A program made the position numbers and the translations under genes. The notes beneath the pieces were generated by a model. The model saw only the letters and a program-made list of their open reading frames with translations. It made no database searches and was not told the DNA's origin. From Deltaproteobacteria bacterium (GTDB taxonomy: Bacteria; Desulfobacterota; DSM-4660; Desulfatiglandales; HGW-15), in NCBI GenBank assembly GCA_030671095.1, contig DAOVAK010000046.1:1-10717 (forward strand): 10,717 nt of DNA. Reading direction: 5' to 3'. Numbering within the stretch: the first letter of the stretch is position 1; every line of letters starts with the position of its first letter. Below, piece by piece: positions 1-6,767 of this stretch.

Positions 1-582
1 GACCATGATGGCTTCAAGCACCTGTTTTGCCTTCATCAGGTCCTGGTCGTACCGAATGCCCACGTTAAGCTTAATCCGACGGCTGGGTGAAAAATGGTAG
101 TTTAGAACGATGTCTTTGATAATCATGTGATTGGGGACGAAGAAGGTCTTTCCGTCGAAGGTTCTCAGGCGAGTATTAATTAATGATGTGCTTTCCACTT
201 TTCCCAGGAGATTGCCCGCTTTGACCGTCTGCCCCACCTTAAAAGGGAGAGACGGAATCAAAGGTCGAAAAACAATGATCACCGCAATGACGGCTAGGGT
301 CAACGCTATTATGATGCGACGGATGACAATGGTATCCATACCCACATGATGCAAAGATAACGCGACCACATATACGATGATTAAGAGGGAGGTGATATTG
401 GCCACAGTGGCGACCGTGGACTCCTTGGAAATGAATCTTCGAAGGATAATTTTGAAGTACCTGTGGATTAGTTTCGCTACGATGAGCCCCGCCACCAGCA
501 TGGCCAAAGAGAGCAGTAGATCGAACCCATACAGTTCTACCACATCCTGGAATTTCGCTAACTCTAATAGATCCTTTTCCAT
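1..582 (-). CDS. MscS-family mechanosensitive ion channel, C-terminus cut by window edge
   Basis: The first 194 codons are present and the frame stays open to base 1, so the C-terminus lies outside. Three hydrophobic segments are visible at about residues 20-40, 60-80 and 88-108. They are followed by the MscS beta-domain signature: PFKVGQTV (113-120), a GKVE turn, then LRTFDGKTFFVPN (139-151), where the family has LRT.DG....PN. The protein would sit in the inner membrane and open under membrane tension, or act as a related small-conductance channel. The ATG at 582 is preceded by GGAGG at 589-593 with a 6-nt gap, which supports the start. The third hydrophobic segment is oddly valine/isoleucine-rich and lacks the Gly/Ala packing pattern of the canonical pore helix. 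The gene is separated from its upstream neighbour by 412 nt and is probably an independent unit. The family call is firm; the gating properties are not predictable. Confidence 0.88.
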   Translation of the reverse strand, partial: MEKDLLELAKFQDVVELYGFDLLLSLAMLVAGLIVAKLIHRYFKIILRRFISKESTVATVANITSLLIIVYVVALSLHHVGMDTIVIRRIIIALTLAVIAVIIVFRPLIPSLPFKVGQTVKAGNLLGKVESTSLINTRLRTFDGKTFFVPNHMIIKDIVLNYHFSPSRRIKLNVGIRYDQDLMKAKQVLEAIMV

Positions 583-675
583 TTCTAACCTCCCCATAAG
601 AATGAAACGTGGAGTTGGCAGAGACGGTCTTTTTACTTGCAAAAGCTAAAAATCCCGCTCAAAAAACCAAATTTT

Positions 676-823
676 GTATTTGGAGTGATGGAGTGCCGGG
701 AGTTCTTTTATCTTTCAATCCTCCAATTCAGCCGTCGTAGCCAGCCTACTCCGCCGCAGCGGCTGCGAAGGCCGGGTTAGGCTACTATGGCGAAGTCGGC
801 CACTCCGTTACTACTCTCCATAC
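676..823. repeat. Nested palindromic intergenic repeat (MITE/REP-like)
   Basis: The outer ends are imperfect inverted repeats: GTATTTGGAGTGATGGAGTG from 676 against GTATGGAGAGTAGTAACGGA read on the minus strand from 823, both continuing into GGAGTG..CC. Inside lies a GC-rich hairpin (731-791) in which GTAGCC (737-742) pairs with GGCTAC (780-785), GCC (731-733) pairs with GGC (789-791), and GCCGCAGCGGC forms a tight inner palindrome. The structure is non-coding. It resembles a miniature inverted-repeat or REP/BIME element; no target-site duplication is evident. The right end shares GGTATGGAGAGT (minus strand, 813-824) with the palindromic element near 5972. Confidence 0.55.
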
Positions 824-910
824 CTTTGACGCAAAGTAGCGTTTCTATTACTGCGCGCGCAGAAAAAGATATCTGACGACACAGTTAAGAGAATTTAGAC
901 CCGCATGTCA

Positions 911-954
911 AATAAAAAGCTCAGAAATATCTGGTGTAGCAAAAGCTGGGCTTT
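911..954 (-). terminator. Possible Rho-independent terminator after the M48 gene
   Basis: On the minus strand AAAGCCCAG (954-946) can pair with CTGAGCTTT (924-916), 8 of 9 positions, with a loop of 21 nt, followed by a T-rich run (TTTTTATTT over 919-911). It lies about 40 nt beyond the M48 stop codon, the right place to end the USP-M48 transcript. The long loop and one mismatch make it a weak candidate. Confidence 0.38.
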
Positions 955-994
955 CGATGGAGTATTAGGCGGGTGGAAGTATAAATAACGTTTC

Positions 995-2485
995 TCAGTC
1001 TGTTGTCACGGCACCTCTGTAAGGCTGGGATACGGCGATCTTAATCAAATGTCCTTGCCTCAAAGGTTGATCCGCACTGATCCCGTTCACCACTGCCGTG
1101 GTTTTCACGTCCCACACGTTCTTTGTCCGGGTTGAGAGCTGGGCAAGGGTCTCGTTATCTTGCGCCGAAGCGATGCGTAAACGGGTTTCCCTGATCGATG
1201 TGCGTTCCTCATAGGTCAGAGGACGGAAACTCTGTGCCACTTCCAGGACGGTTGATCGGTGATGTTCAAGGGCCATACCAAAGAAATGGTAGATCAACCC
1301 ATGGTAGGCTAAGTGGATAAAAAGCAAGTCCACCGGCTCTCTGCCACTCCTATCCGTATAGGTAACGAGGTGCGCCGGGAGCTTTCCAATCTGGATGTGT
1401 TCTGAGGCTGTTGGCCTGACGCCATGTTCCTTGTACATGGCTCCAGTCAATGCCTCCGCCGCCTTGGCGGGATCCCTGCCTTGACCAATTATGCCAAGGG
1501 CAAGTAAGGCGTCCCCTTTTGGGGCAACGGCAATGACAGCCTGACGCGTGTTCACGGTTTTCCAACCCTCAGAGAAAGTGATTGTGAAATCCAAATCGGG
1601 ATGGAGAAACTGAGATCCATCAAAAACCCCCTCTGCCGGGTTCACCCCTATCAACAATCCTTCCAGTTGATGCAAGTAGTCGGCTGAACCGGGAACCACT
1701 CCCGGTTCGCGGGTCCATTTAATCTTTCCGGCTTGTCTGGTGACCCGTTCCACACGGTCAGGCGTGGATGGATGGGTGTCAAAAAAACCGGGCATCCTCT
1801 TTTCCCCGGTCCTAAGATCAAGGAAGAGTTGGAGCCGAACCAATACGGGCGCTAATGCCCGAGGGTCATAACCCGCCGAAGCCGAGAGCTCCTGGCCCAA
1901 CTGATCGGCCTCGTATTCGTCGGCCTGGCTGTGTTGGGCGATATATGCCGCACCAAGTATATTTATCGGTGCGTTTATCAGGTTGCCCAGATCCTTACTG
2001 ATTATCCCTCCCACAATCCTGCCGGGTATGCTTAGTATGGCCGGCAACGTTGCATTGGCCATTTGTCGGGCAGCATGGCGGCGGGTAACATGGATCATCT
2101 CGTGGCCTATTATGTTACCCAACTCGTCTTCGTTATTTGTCAACATAAGCATACCACGTGTAATATAGATCCACCCACCGGGCGCGGCAAAAGCGTTCGG
2201 CTCGTACTGGTCCACGATGTGAAAAGAGTACTGGAAACGCTGATCCGTTTCGACACGTACGAGACGCTCCCCGACGCTGTTTAGATAGCTCGGGGCCGTG
2301 CTGTCTTTGACAATGCCTAGCTCTGTATCAATCTGTTGGGCCAGCTTCAGGCCGATTTCCCGATCCTTCTCAACAGGCTGGAGGGCCATCTCACCCGGAC
2401 CAAGCGCGCAACTGGAGACGAAAATGGCCACTCCCAACAACATCAGAAAACAGATGCAAGGCCGTCTGCGCATTTGCCTAACCAT
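995..2485 (-). CDS. M48-family zinc metalloprotease lipoprotein, BepA-like, with C-terminal LysM-like segment
   Basis: This 496-aa protein begins with a basic stretch (MRRRP) and a hydrophobic segment ending in VSSC, a lipobox with Cys26 as the acylated residue. Residue +2 is alanine, which predicts outer-membrane sorting and periplasmic exposure. The catalytic zinc motif HEMIH is at 128-132 (H128, E129, H132); the third ligand is expected in DEYEADQLG at 189-197, probably E190. Residues about 290-420 form an uncharacterised beta-containing region. The end (about 433-490) reads like a LysM-type module, with the pattern 'D.ETLAQLSTR....W' and later 'L..GHLIKI'. Such proteases act in outer-membrane protein quality control (BepA/YfgC type). 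GGAGG at 2494-2498 lies 8 nt before the ATG. The gene starts 18 nt after the USP stop, so the two are almost certainly co-transcribed. The family call is firm; the substrate is unknown. Confidence 0.9.
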   Translation of the reverse strand: MVRQMRRRPCICFLMLLGVAIFVSSCALGPGEMALQPVEKDREIGLKLAQQIDTELGIVKDSTAPSYLNSVGERLVRVETDQRFQYSFHIVDQYEPNAFAAPGGWIYITRGMLMLTNNEDELGNIIGHEMIHVTRRHAARQMANATLPAILSIPGRIVGGIISKDLGNLINAPINILGAAYIAQHSQADEYEADQLGQELSASAGYDPRALAPVLVRLQLFLDLRTGEKRMPGFFDTHPSTPDRVERVTRQAGKIKWTREPGVVPGSADYLHQLEGLLIGVNPAEGVFDGSQFLHPDLDFTITFSEGWKTVNTRQAVIAVAPKGDALLALGIIGQGRDPAKAAEALTGAMYKEHGVRPTASEHIQIGKLPAHLVTYTDRSGREPVDLLFIHLAYHGLIYHFFGMALEHHRSTVLEVAQSFRPLTYEERTSIRETRLRIASAQDNETLAQLSTRTKNVWDVKTTAVVNGISADQPLRQGHLIKIAVSQPYRGAVTTD

Positions 2486-2503
2486 AATTCTTGCCTCCTT
2501 AAC

Positions 2504-3445
2504 TTACTGAACGATCCAGATGGATAGCCCAGCAGAGTGATGCAGAATCTTTCTGGTAACGGTGCCGAATACGAAGGCCTTGAGGCCTGAGATACCTCGC
2601 CGTCCCAAGACAATTGTTCCGTATCCCTTGCTCCGAGCCTCCTTAAGAATATCGTCCGCAGGACTTCGGCTCCCATCCACCACTCTGGTAGTTACCTGTT
2701 CCTCAGAGAGTCCCGCCTCAAAAAGCATCTCCCTGGCCTTTTCCATGTATGGTACAATCCGCTTTCCAGCCTTTTCCTTGTAAAGCCGCTGAATATCCGA
2801 CGCGTCCTCTAAAACTTCGATAGGGACGTATCGGGTCAAATGCCTCATGGTATGAAGAATGGTTATGTGGCAATCTGTTCCAGAAAGCATGAACCCGGCA
2901 TGATCCACGGCCCTAAGGGCATTGTCAGAACTATCTACACAGACCAGTACTTTTTTTGAATCGACTGCACCTCCCACGATCCATACGGGGCACTCGGTGC
3001 AATGCTCCACAAGGCTCTCCGAGACTCTGCCCATGAAAAAGGTTTCCAGATCGCTTTGGCCCCTCCGTGTGATGAGGACCGCATCCACTATTTTCCGGTC
3101 TGCCCAGTTGGAGACATCTTGGGCGATTCCCTTCTCCTTTTTTCGAAAAATGGCCTCGATACGCTTTTCACTAAAACCCTTCTCTATGAGCGCATTCCTG
3201 GCTTCTCTTAAAAGCCGCTCGGCCTTATTCGCAAGTTTCTTATCTCCTGATGCCATCTGGGCGTAAGTCTGCTTATCGATGGTTTTATCGTCAATTAGAA
3301 TGGGTGGGAAAGAGGGCATGATATAGATGAGAGTCAGATTTAGGTTGTGCTCATAGCCGAACATCTGTTCAACATAATCCAATGACTTCAGCGCATTTTT
3401 GGAGCCGTCTAAGGGTATAACAATCTTTTTGGTCAGTTCTTCCAT
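2504..3445 (-). CDS. Universal stress protein with two tandem USP domains
   Basis: This 313-aa cytoplasmic protein consists of two UspA-like alpha/beta domains. Domain one starts at KKIVIPLDGSKNALKSLDYV (6-25) and domain two at KKVLVCVDSSDNALRAVDHA (164-183). The nucleotide-binding pattern G-2X-G-9X-G-(S/T) is intact in domain two (G281, G284, G294, T295). In domain one it is altered: T126 replaces the first Gly and R140 the final Ser/Thr, while G129 and G139 remain. This suggests that only the C-terminal half binds ATP, the N-terminal half being degenerate or structural. AGGAGG at 3455-3460 lies 9 nt before the ATG. The gene begins 33 nt after the stop of the octaheme cytochrome gene and ends 18 nt before the M48 gene, consistent with one operon. 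Tandem USPs often accompany respiratory genes in anaerobes, but a specific role cannot be deduced. Confidence 0.92.
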   Translation of the reverse strand: MEELTKKIVIPLDGSKNALKSLDYVEQMFGYEHNLNLTLIYIMPSFPPILIDDKTIDKQTYAQMASGDKKLANKAERLLREARNALIEKGFSEKRIEAIFRKKEKGIAQDVSNWADRKIVDAVLITRRGQSDLETFFMGRVSESLVEHCTECPVWIVGGAVDSKKVLVCVDSSDNALRAVDHAGFMLSGTDCHITILHTMRHLTRYVPIEVLEDASDIQRLYKEKAGKRIVPYMEKAREMLFEAGLSEEQVTTRVVDGSRSPADDILKEARSKGYGTIVLGRRGISGLKAFVFGTVTRKILHHSAGLSIWIVQ

Positions 3446-3478
3446 GGTGTTTCTCCTCCTATCCAGGCCAGCAATTGG

Positions 3479-5836
3479 TCAATTAGTTTTGCCCTGTATT
3501 TCTCTGTTTATAAAACCGAGCAGATTATGGCCCAAACGGTTGGAAGGATGCTTGGCTATCATCTGCTCGGCAATGGACTTTGCTTCCTGGTATTTGCCCC
3601 GCTTTACATAGAACTGCGCAAGGGCATTAAGGAAGTCCAAGTTGTCGGGCTCGAGCTCCAGGGCCCTCAGAAGGGCAGCCTTGGCTTCCAGATCCTTGTG
3701 CAGGAAGTCAAGGAGTAGGCCCAGGTTATAGTGAACGCGAGCGCGGTTCGGCAGTCCTCTGGCGGCCATGGAAAGGTAGAGGGAGGCTTCCTCGTATTTT
3801 TTTCGCTCTGCAAGCAGCAACCCTAAGGAGTATTGCACCTCGTGGAGCCGGGGCTGAGCTTGGACAACTTCTCGCAGCAGCCGTTCAGCCTCGCTGTTCT
3901 TGCCCATCCGGTTATATACCATGGCCAGATTGACCTTGGCCGGATAGAACTGATCATCAATCCGAATGGCTGCCTGATACGCTTTGACGGCCTTTTCCAG
4001 TTGCCCCACATTCGTGTACATGTTGCCCAGATTATGCTGAGAAGCCGGAAAATCGGCCGTGTATTCCATGGCCTGACGGTATTCGTTCAACTCAGTCTCA
4101 TATCTCTTGGCCTGCTTTCCGGTGAACTGTCCATGTGGGAGAAGCGTCAGCTTGTTGCCTGCCTCGATTCGGACTGCCTTCACAGGATCATACAGCAACG
4201 GAGCAATGAGTCGGATGCGTTTTTGAGGGGGCAAGGCGTGCAAGTTGCGGATCGCTGTCTCACGCATGAGTGGCTCCTCGTCGGACAACGCCCGCTCGTA
4301 GGCCTTCGCAATCTCCTCACCAGAATAGGATCCAAGGAGAAATAGGGCGGTAGCCCTGACAATCACGGGGAAAAGCCGGTCATCCGATAACCGGATCAGG
4401 TCTTTTCGGGCCTCGGGCAGTCCTTTGCGTCCTGCATCGAGGGTGGTTCCGTAATGGGGCTTATATTTGGTCCCATACCATTTCGTGATGTGGTCGACTG
4501 ACCATTTGTTTTCTTTGTCTATGTGGCAACGGTTGCAGGCGTTCGGTGTACCGATAGTGATGCTCAAATCCGGCCTTGGCACCCGGAAGCTGTGATCCGG
4601 CCGGTAGTCAATGCCCATATAATTGCGCCCGGGCATGTGGCATTCCATGCACTCAGCGCCCGTTCCCACATCAAAAAGGATCTTGCCCTCAGCGGACTTT
4701 ATGGGCTCCCCCTTCTCCCCTTTTTTCTTGTGGAAGTGATGATCACGGGTGTCATAGATATCCCCTCTGTGGCACTGGAGGCAAAGATCGTTGCCCTCCT
4801 TAATGCGTTTTATACTGTGCACATCGTGGCAGTCAGTGCATCGCACATCGCGATCGTGCATCTTGCTCTGGATAAATGAACCGTACACATAGACTTCCTC
4901 GAGAATCTGCCCGTCGGCAAAGTACATCCCCTCACTGAGTAGCTGGGGCACCGCATAATCTAGCAGGATCTTTATATCATGGGTGTTATCCCCCAATGAC
5001 ATGCGGCGTGAGTGACAGGGGGCGCAGAGTTCCACCTGCTGCCGGGAGTTCATGCCAGCCGTACGAACCACCAGTTCATAGTTGGCTGAGTGCGGCCGGC
5101 CCATTGCCGGAAGCTCCGCCCATTTCACATGCAGGGAACCAGGCCCGTGGCAGGCCTCACAGCCCACATCGATGTCCGACCAGGTGGTCTGATAGGTGTC
5201 TGTTTCCAGGTTGTAGTTTTTTTTGAGATTGGTGGAATGGCACTCCGCACACATGCCGTTCCAGTTTTGACCAGCGTTGGTCCAGTAGAGCCAGTCCCTT
5301 GGGTCGAGCGGGGCATCCGGGTAGAGGTGGTACCACCTCTTTTCTCGATCATCCCAGGCAATGGGAAAGCACTGAAAACGCCCGCCAGGGAAAGGCACCA
5401 GATATTGTTGTAAAGGATAGAAGCCAAAGGTATATGCAATTTCATAGTCCCCCATCTCGCCCTTCGGTCCCTGGGTGTGGACATAAAACCTCCCGTCTTT
5501 GCGAAAGAAGCGGGAAACGACGCCGAAGTGCTCAAAGGTGGTGTTGTTGAAGTCGCCCAATACGGTCTCAGGGGTTGCGAAATCCATGGCCCTGTCATGG
5601 TGGGAATCTTTCCATTTCTCGTATTCCTGTTTGTGGCACGACTTGCAGTTTTTGCTGCCGACGAACGTGGCACCAGGTGTTGCTTCAGAACGGTCTTTGG
5701 TGCGACCACTGTATTTGACTTTCAAAAGATAGAGCGGCGGAGACAACACAATAACCAGTGTGGCTACAATGCCTATGATTTTCCAGCGTGTCATGGAATT
5801 CATGATTGAAGATACCAAATGTGCTGAAGAAAACAT
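3479..5836 (-). CDS. Membrane-anchored octaheme c-type cytochrome with HEAT-like and TPR domains (cytochrome c554-like)
   Basis: The 785-aa protein has one N-terminal membrane segment (about 18-39) and eight CxxCH heme-binding motifs: CKSCH 64, CAECH 196, CEACH 226, CAPCH 271, CTDCH 333, CLQCH 352, CMECH 396, CNRCH 434. The spacing and the region between hemes 1 and 2 resemble cytochrome c554/c-prime-like proteins. Residues about 480-570 form HEAT-like helical pairs, and about 597-766 form five TPRs of exactly 34 residues. Heme attachment requires a periplasmic location, so the HEAT and TPR parts are periplasmic too and probably dock partner proteins. It follows the cytochrome b and Rieske genes and may take the place of cytochrome c1 as electron acceptor; that is inference. 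The start is uncertain: ATGs at 5836, 5803 and 5794 all lack a good ribosome-binding site. The 5794 start (MTRWK) would sit directly before the membrane segment. Confidence 0.9.
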   Translation of the reverse strand: MFSSAHLVSSIMNSMTRWKIIGIVATLVIVLSPPLYLLKVKYSGRTKDRSEATPGATFVGSKNCKSCHKQEYEKWKDSHHDRAMDFATPETVLGDFNNTTFEHFGVVSRFFRKDGRFYVHTQGPKGEMGDYEIAYTFGFYPLQQYLVPFPGGRFQCFPIAWDDREKRWYHLYPDAPLDPRDWLYWTNAGQNWNGMCAECHSTNLKKNYNLETDTYQTTWSDIDVGCEACHGPGSLHVKWAELPAMGRPHSANYELVVRTAGMNSRQQVELCAPCHSRRMSLGDNTHDIKILLDYAVPQLLSEGMYFADGQILEEVYVYGSFIQSKMHDRDVRCTDCHDVHSIKRIKEGNDLCLQCHRGDIYDTRDHHFHKKKGEKGEPIKSAEGKILFDVGTGAECMECHMPGRNYMGIDYRPDHSFRVPRPDLSITIGTPNACNRCHIDKENKWSVDHITKWYGTKYKPHYGTTLDAGRKGLPEARKDLIRLSDDRLFPVIVRATALFLLGSYSGEEIAKAYERALSDEEPLMRETAIRNLHALPPQKRIRLIAPLLYDPVKAVRIEAGNKLTLLPHGQFTGKQAKRYETELNEYRQAMEYTADFPASQHNLGNMYTNVGQLEKAVKAYQAAIRIDDQFYPAKVNLAMVYNRMGKNSEAERLLREVVQAQPRLHEVQYSLGLLLAERKKYEEASLYLSMAARGLPNRARVHYNLGLLLDFLHKDLEAKAALLRALELEPDNLDFLNALAQFYVKRGKYQEAKSIAEQMIAKHPSNRLGHNLLGFINREIQGKTN

Positions 5837-5882
5837 TTCACTAAAAGCAGTAAATCAGTAAATTCCCCTTAGCGGCCAGGTT

Positions 5883-6052
5883 CTATACGCGACGACATAA
5901 GTACTTGCGCATAAGTGCATATCTACCTGTCATTCCCGCGAAAGCGGGAATCCAGATCGCGCTGTACGTGCCGGTATGGAGAGTGGATGCCCGCCGTCGC
6001 GGGCATGACGCGGGCGTGGCCTATGCGCAAAGACTTATCGCCGAGTGTATAG
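5883..6052. repeat. 170-bp composite palindromic element (MITE-like)
   Basis: The left arm (5883-5954) and right arm (5984-6052) are inverted copies of each other: CTATAC, then ATAAGT..TTGCGCATA, then GTCAT.CCCGCGA..GCGGG.ATCCA, all in the same order when the right arm is read on the minus strand. The inner 26-nt part of each arm (5929-5954 and 5984-6009) is itself a hairpin: ATTCCCGC GAAA GCGGGAAT on the left and ATGCCCGC CGTC GCGGGCAT on the right. The ATTCCCGC..GCGGGAAT core resembles dRS3-type repeats scattered in many proteobacterial genomes. A clear target-site duplication is not visible. It fills most of the gap between the Rieske and octaheme cytochrome genes and would be transcribed with them. 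Confidence 0.7.
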
Positions 6053-6061
6053 TTTAGGGTT

Positions 6062-6583
6062 TCAAGCATCTTTTGGATAGGTCACCTGTTCGGCTCGAAA
6101 TTCAGTGCGTCTAATCCTTCGGCCCGTATTGACTTTTACGATGTTGTTTTCAATGGAGATCGCATAAAGGTCAAGGGCCCGAGGAGCTGGTGTATTTATC
6201 ACATTGCCCCTAATATCAAAGGCAGATGAATGACAGGGACAAACAAATTTCCTATCCTCTTCCATCCAGGGAACGGTGCAACCAAGATGAGTACACTTGC
6301 GGGACAGGGCCAGAAAGCCCCCGTCTTCAAGCCGGCAAAGATAAAAGTGTCCCATGGGGAATGCGGTCACCGTGTTTAACGCAAACGCGTCAACCTGACC
6401 GGCCGCAATAATGTCGCCAAAACCTCCTTCTGCCGTACGGGGTTTGCGTGGCCAAAAGAAAGCAATTATGACCCCTATGAATTCCGCCAGCGCAACGATC
6501 CCCAAACCCATCCAAAGCTTTGTTAAGAAACTTCGGCGAGAAAATTGGGTAGAGCCTGGGCTTCTTTTCTCGATTTTTTGCAT
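6062..6583 (-). CDS. Rieske [2Fe-2S] protein of a quinol:cytochrome c oxidoreductase
   Basis: The 173-aa protein starts with a Tat-like motif (SRRSFLTK, 15-22) and one membrane segment (about 24-44), the usual uncleaved anchor of a Rieske protein, which places the cluster domain in the periplasm. The cluster signature is complete: CTHLGC at 97-102 and CPCHS at 115-119. C97, H99, C115 and H118 therefore bind the 2Fe-2S centre, while C102 and C117 form the disulfide. Downstream, S120 is kept, but the residue where high-potential Rieske proteins carry Tyr is F122, which favours a lower potential suited to menaquinol. AAAGG lies 7 nt upstream of the ATG. The gene lies 184 nt behind cytochrome b and precedes the multiheme cytochrome. 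A 13-nt inverted repeat spans its ribosome-binding site. The family call is firm. Confidence 0.95.
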   Translation of the reverse strand: MQKIEKRSPGSTQFSRRSFLTKLWMGLGIVALAEFIGVIIAFFWPRKPRTAEGGFGDIIAAGQVDAFALNTVTAFPMGHFYLCRLEDGGFLALSRKCTHLGCTVPWMEEDRKFVCPCHSSAFDIRGNVINTPAPRALDLYAISIENNIVKVNTGRRIRRTEFRAEQVTYPKDA

Positions 6584-6620
6584 ATCAACCTTTAAATCTA
6601 ATAGGCACGAAGTTTCTTAA
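6523..6620 (-). promoter_or_regulatory. 13-bp inverted repeat enclosing the Rieske ribosome-binding site and start
   Basis: CGAAGTTTCTTAA at 6608-6620 is the exact reverse complement of TTAAGAAACTTCG at 6523-6535. In the minus-strand transcript the 5' untranslated copy can pair with codons of the Tat-like RRSFL stretch, so the 72-nt loop contains the AAAGG site and the ATG. The 5' arm also overlaps the palindrome TTTCTTAAGAAA, giving two mutually exclusive folds. A regulatory role is a hypothesis only. Confidence 0.3.
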
Positions 6621-6678
6621 GAAATCCGAAATTCGAAGCACGAAATCCGAAACAAATCCGAAATTCAAATGTTCAAAT
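6619..6678. repeat. Degenerate direct repeats (GAAATCCGAAATTC type) before the Rieske gene
   Basis: The gap between the cytochrome b and Rieske genes holds repeated words: AATCCGAAATTC occurs at 6623-6634 and 6656-6667, with GAAATCCGAAA again at 6642-6652, followed by TTCAAATGTTCAAAT. Next to it is a perfect 12-bp palindrome, TTTCTTAAGAAA (6613-6624). The AT-rich, low-complexity block is non-coding and resembles short repeat tracts found between genes in many environmental genomes. Confidence 0.5.
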
Positions 6679-6767
6679 ATCTCAAACTCTATTTACTTGG
6701 TTCCTAAAATTCCCCGAAGATGGAACGAAATACAAACATTCGTTGGCCTCGAGGCGGACACAGCTCA

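Larger units (their letters stand above)
583..994. other. 412-nt gene-free stretch between MscS and M48 genes
   Basis: I see no convincing coding frame on either strand. From left to right it holds the MscS ribosome-binding site, an AT-rich leader, a nested palindromic element (676-823), a short perfect palindrome CTGCGCGCGCAG at 851-862, and a terminator-like hairpin for the M48 gene (911-954). A promoter for the MscS gene should lie within about 600-680 on the minus strand, but I cannot pick -10/-35 boxes with confidence. Confidence 0.6.

Noticed and set aside
851..862. Perfect palindrome CTGCGCGCGCAG next to AAAAAG, considered as a terminator.
   Set aside because: There is no loop, and the T-run precedes rather than follows the palindrome on the minus strand; on the plus strand there is no gene to terminate.
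3833..4345. A 170-codon plus-strand frame opposite the TPR part of the octaheme cytochrome gene.
   Set aside because: It lies wholly inside a clearly real gene with motif-level support, has no ribosome-binding site of note and no recognisable domain; it is an antisense shadow.
5125..5709. A 194-codon minus-strand frame overlapping the heme region of the cytochrome gene.
   Set aside because: It is out of frame with the CxxCH series and Pro/Thr/Arg-rich; it is a shadow of the cytochrome gene.
3479..5836. Calling the octaheme protein a nitrite reductase or hydroxylamine oxidoreductase.
   Set aside because: There is no CxxCK active-site motif, and the heme spacing with the TPR extension does not support those enzymes; only a cytochrome c554-like electron-transfer role is supportable.
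6619..6678. Possible CRISPR array from the repeated AATCCGAAATTC words.
   Set aside because: Repeats are too short and degenerate, spacing is irregular, and no cas genes are present.
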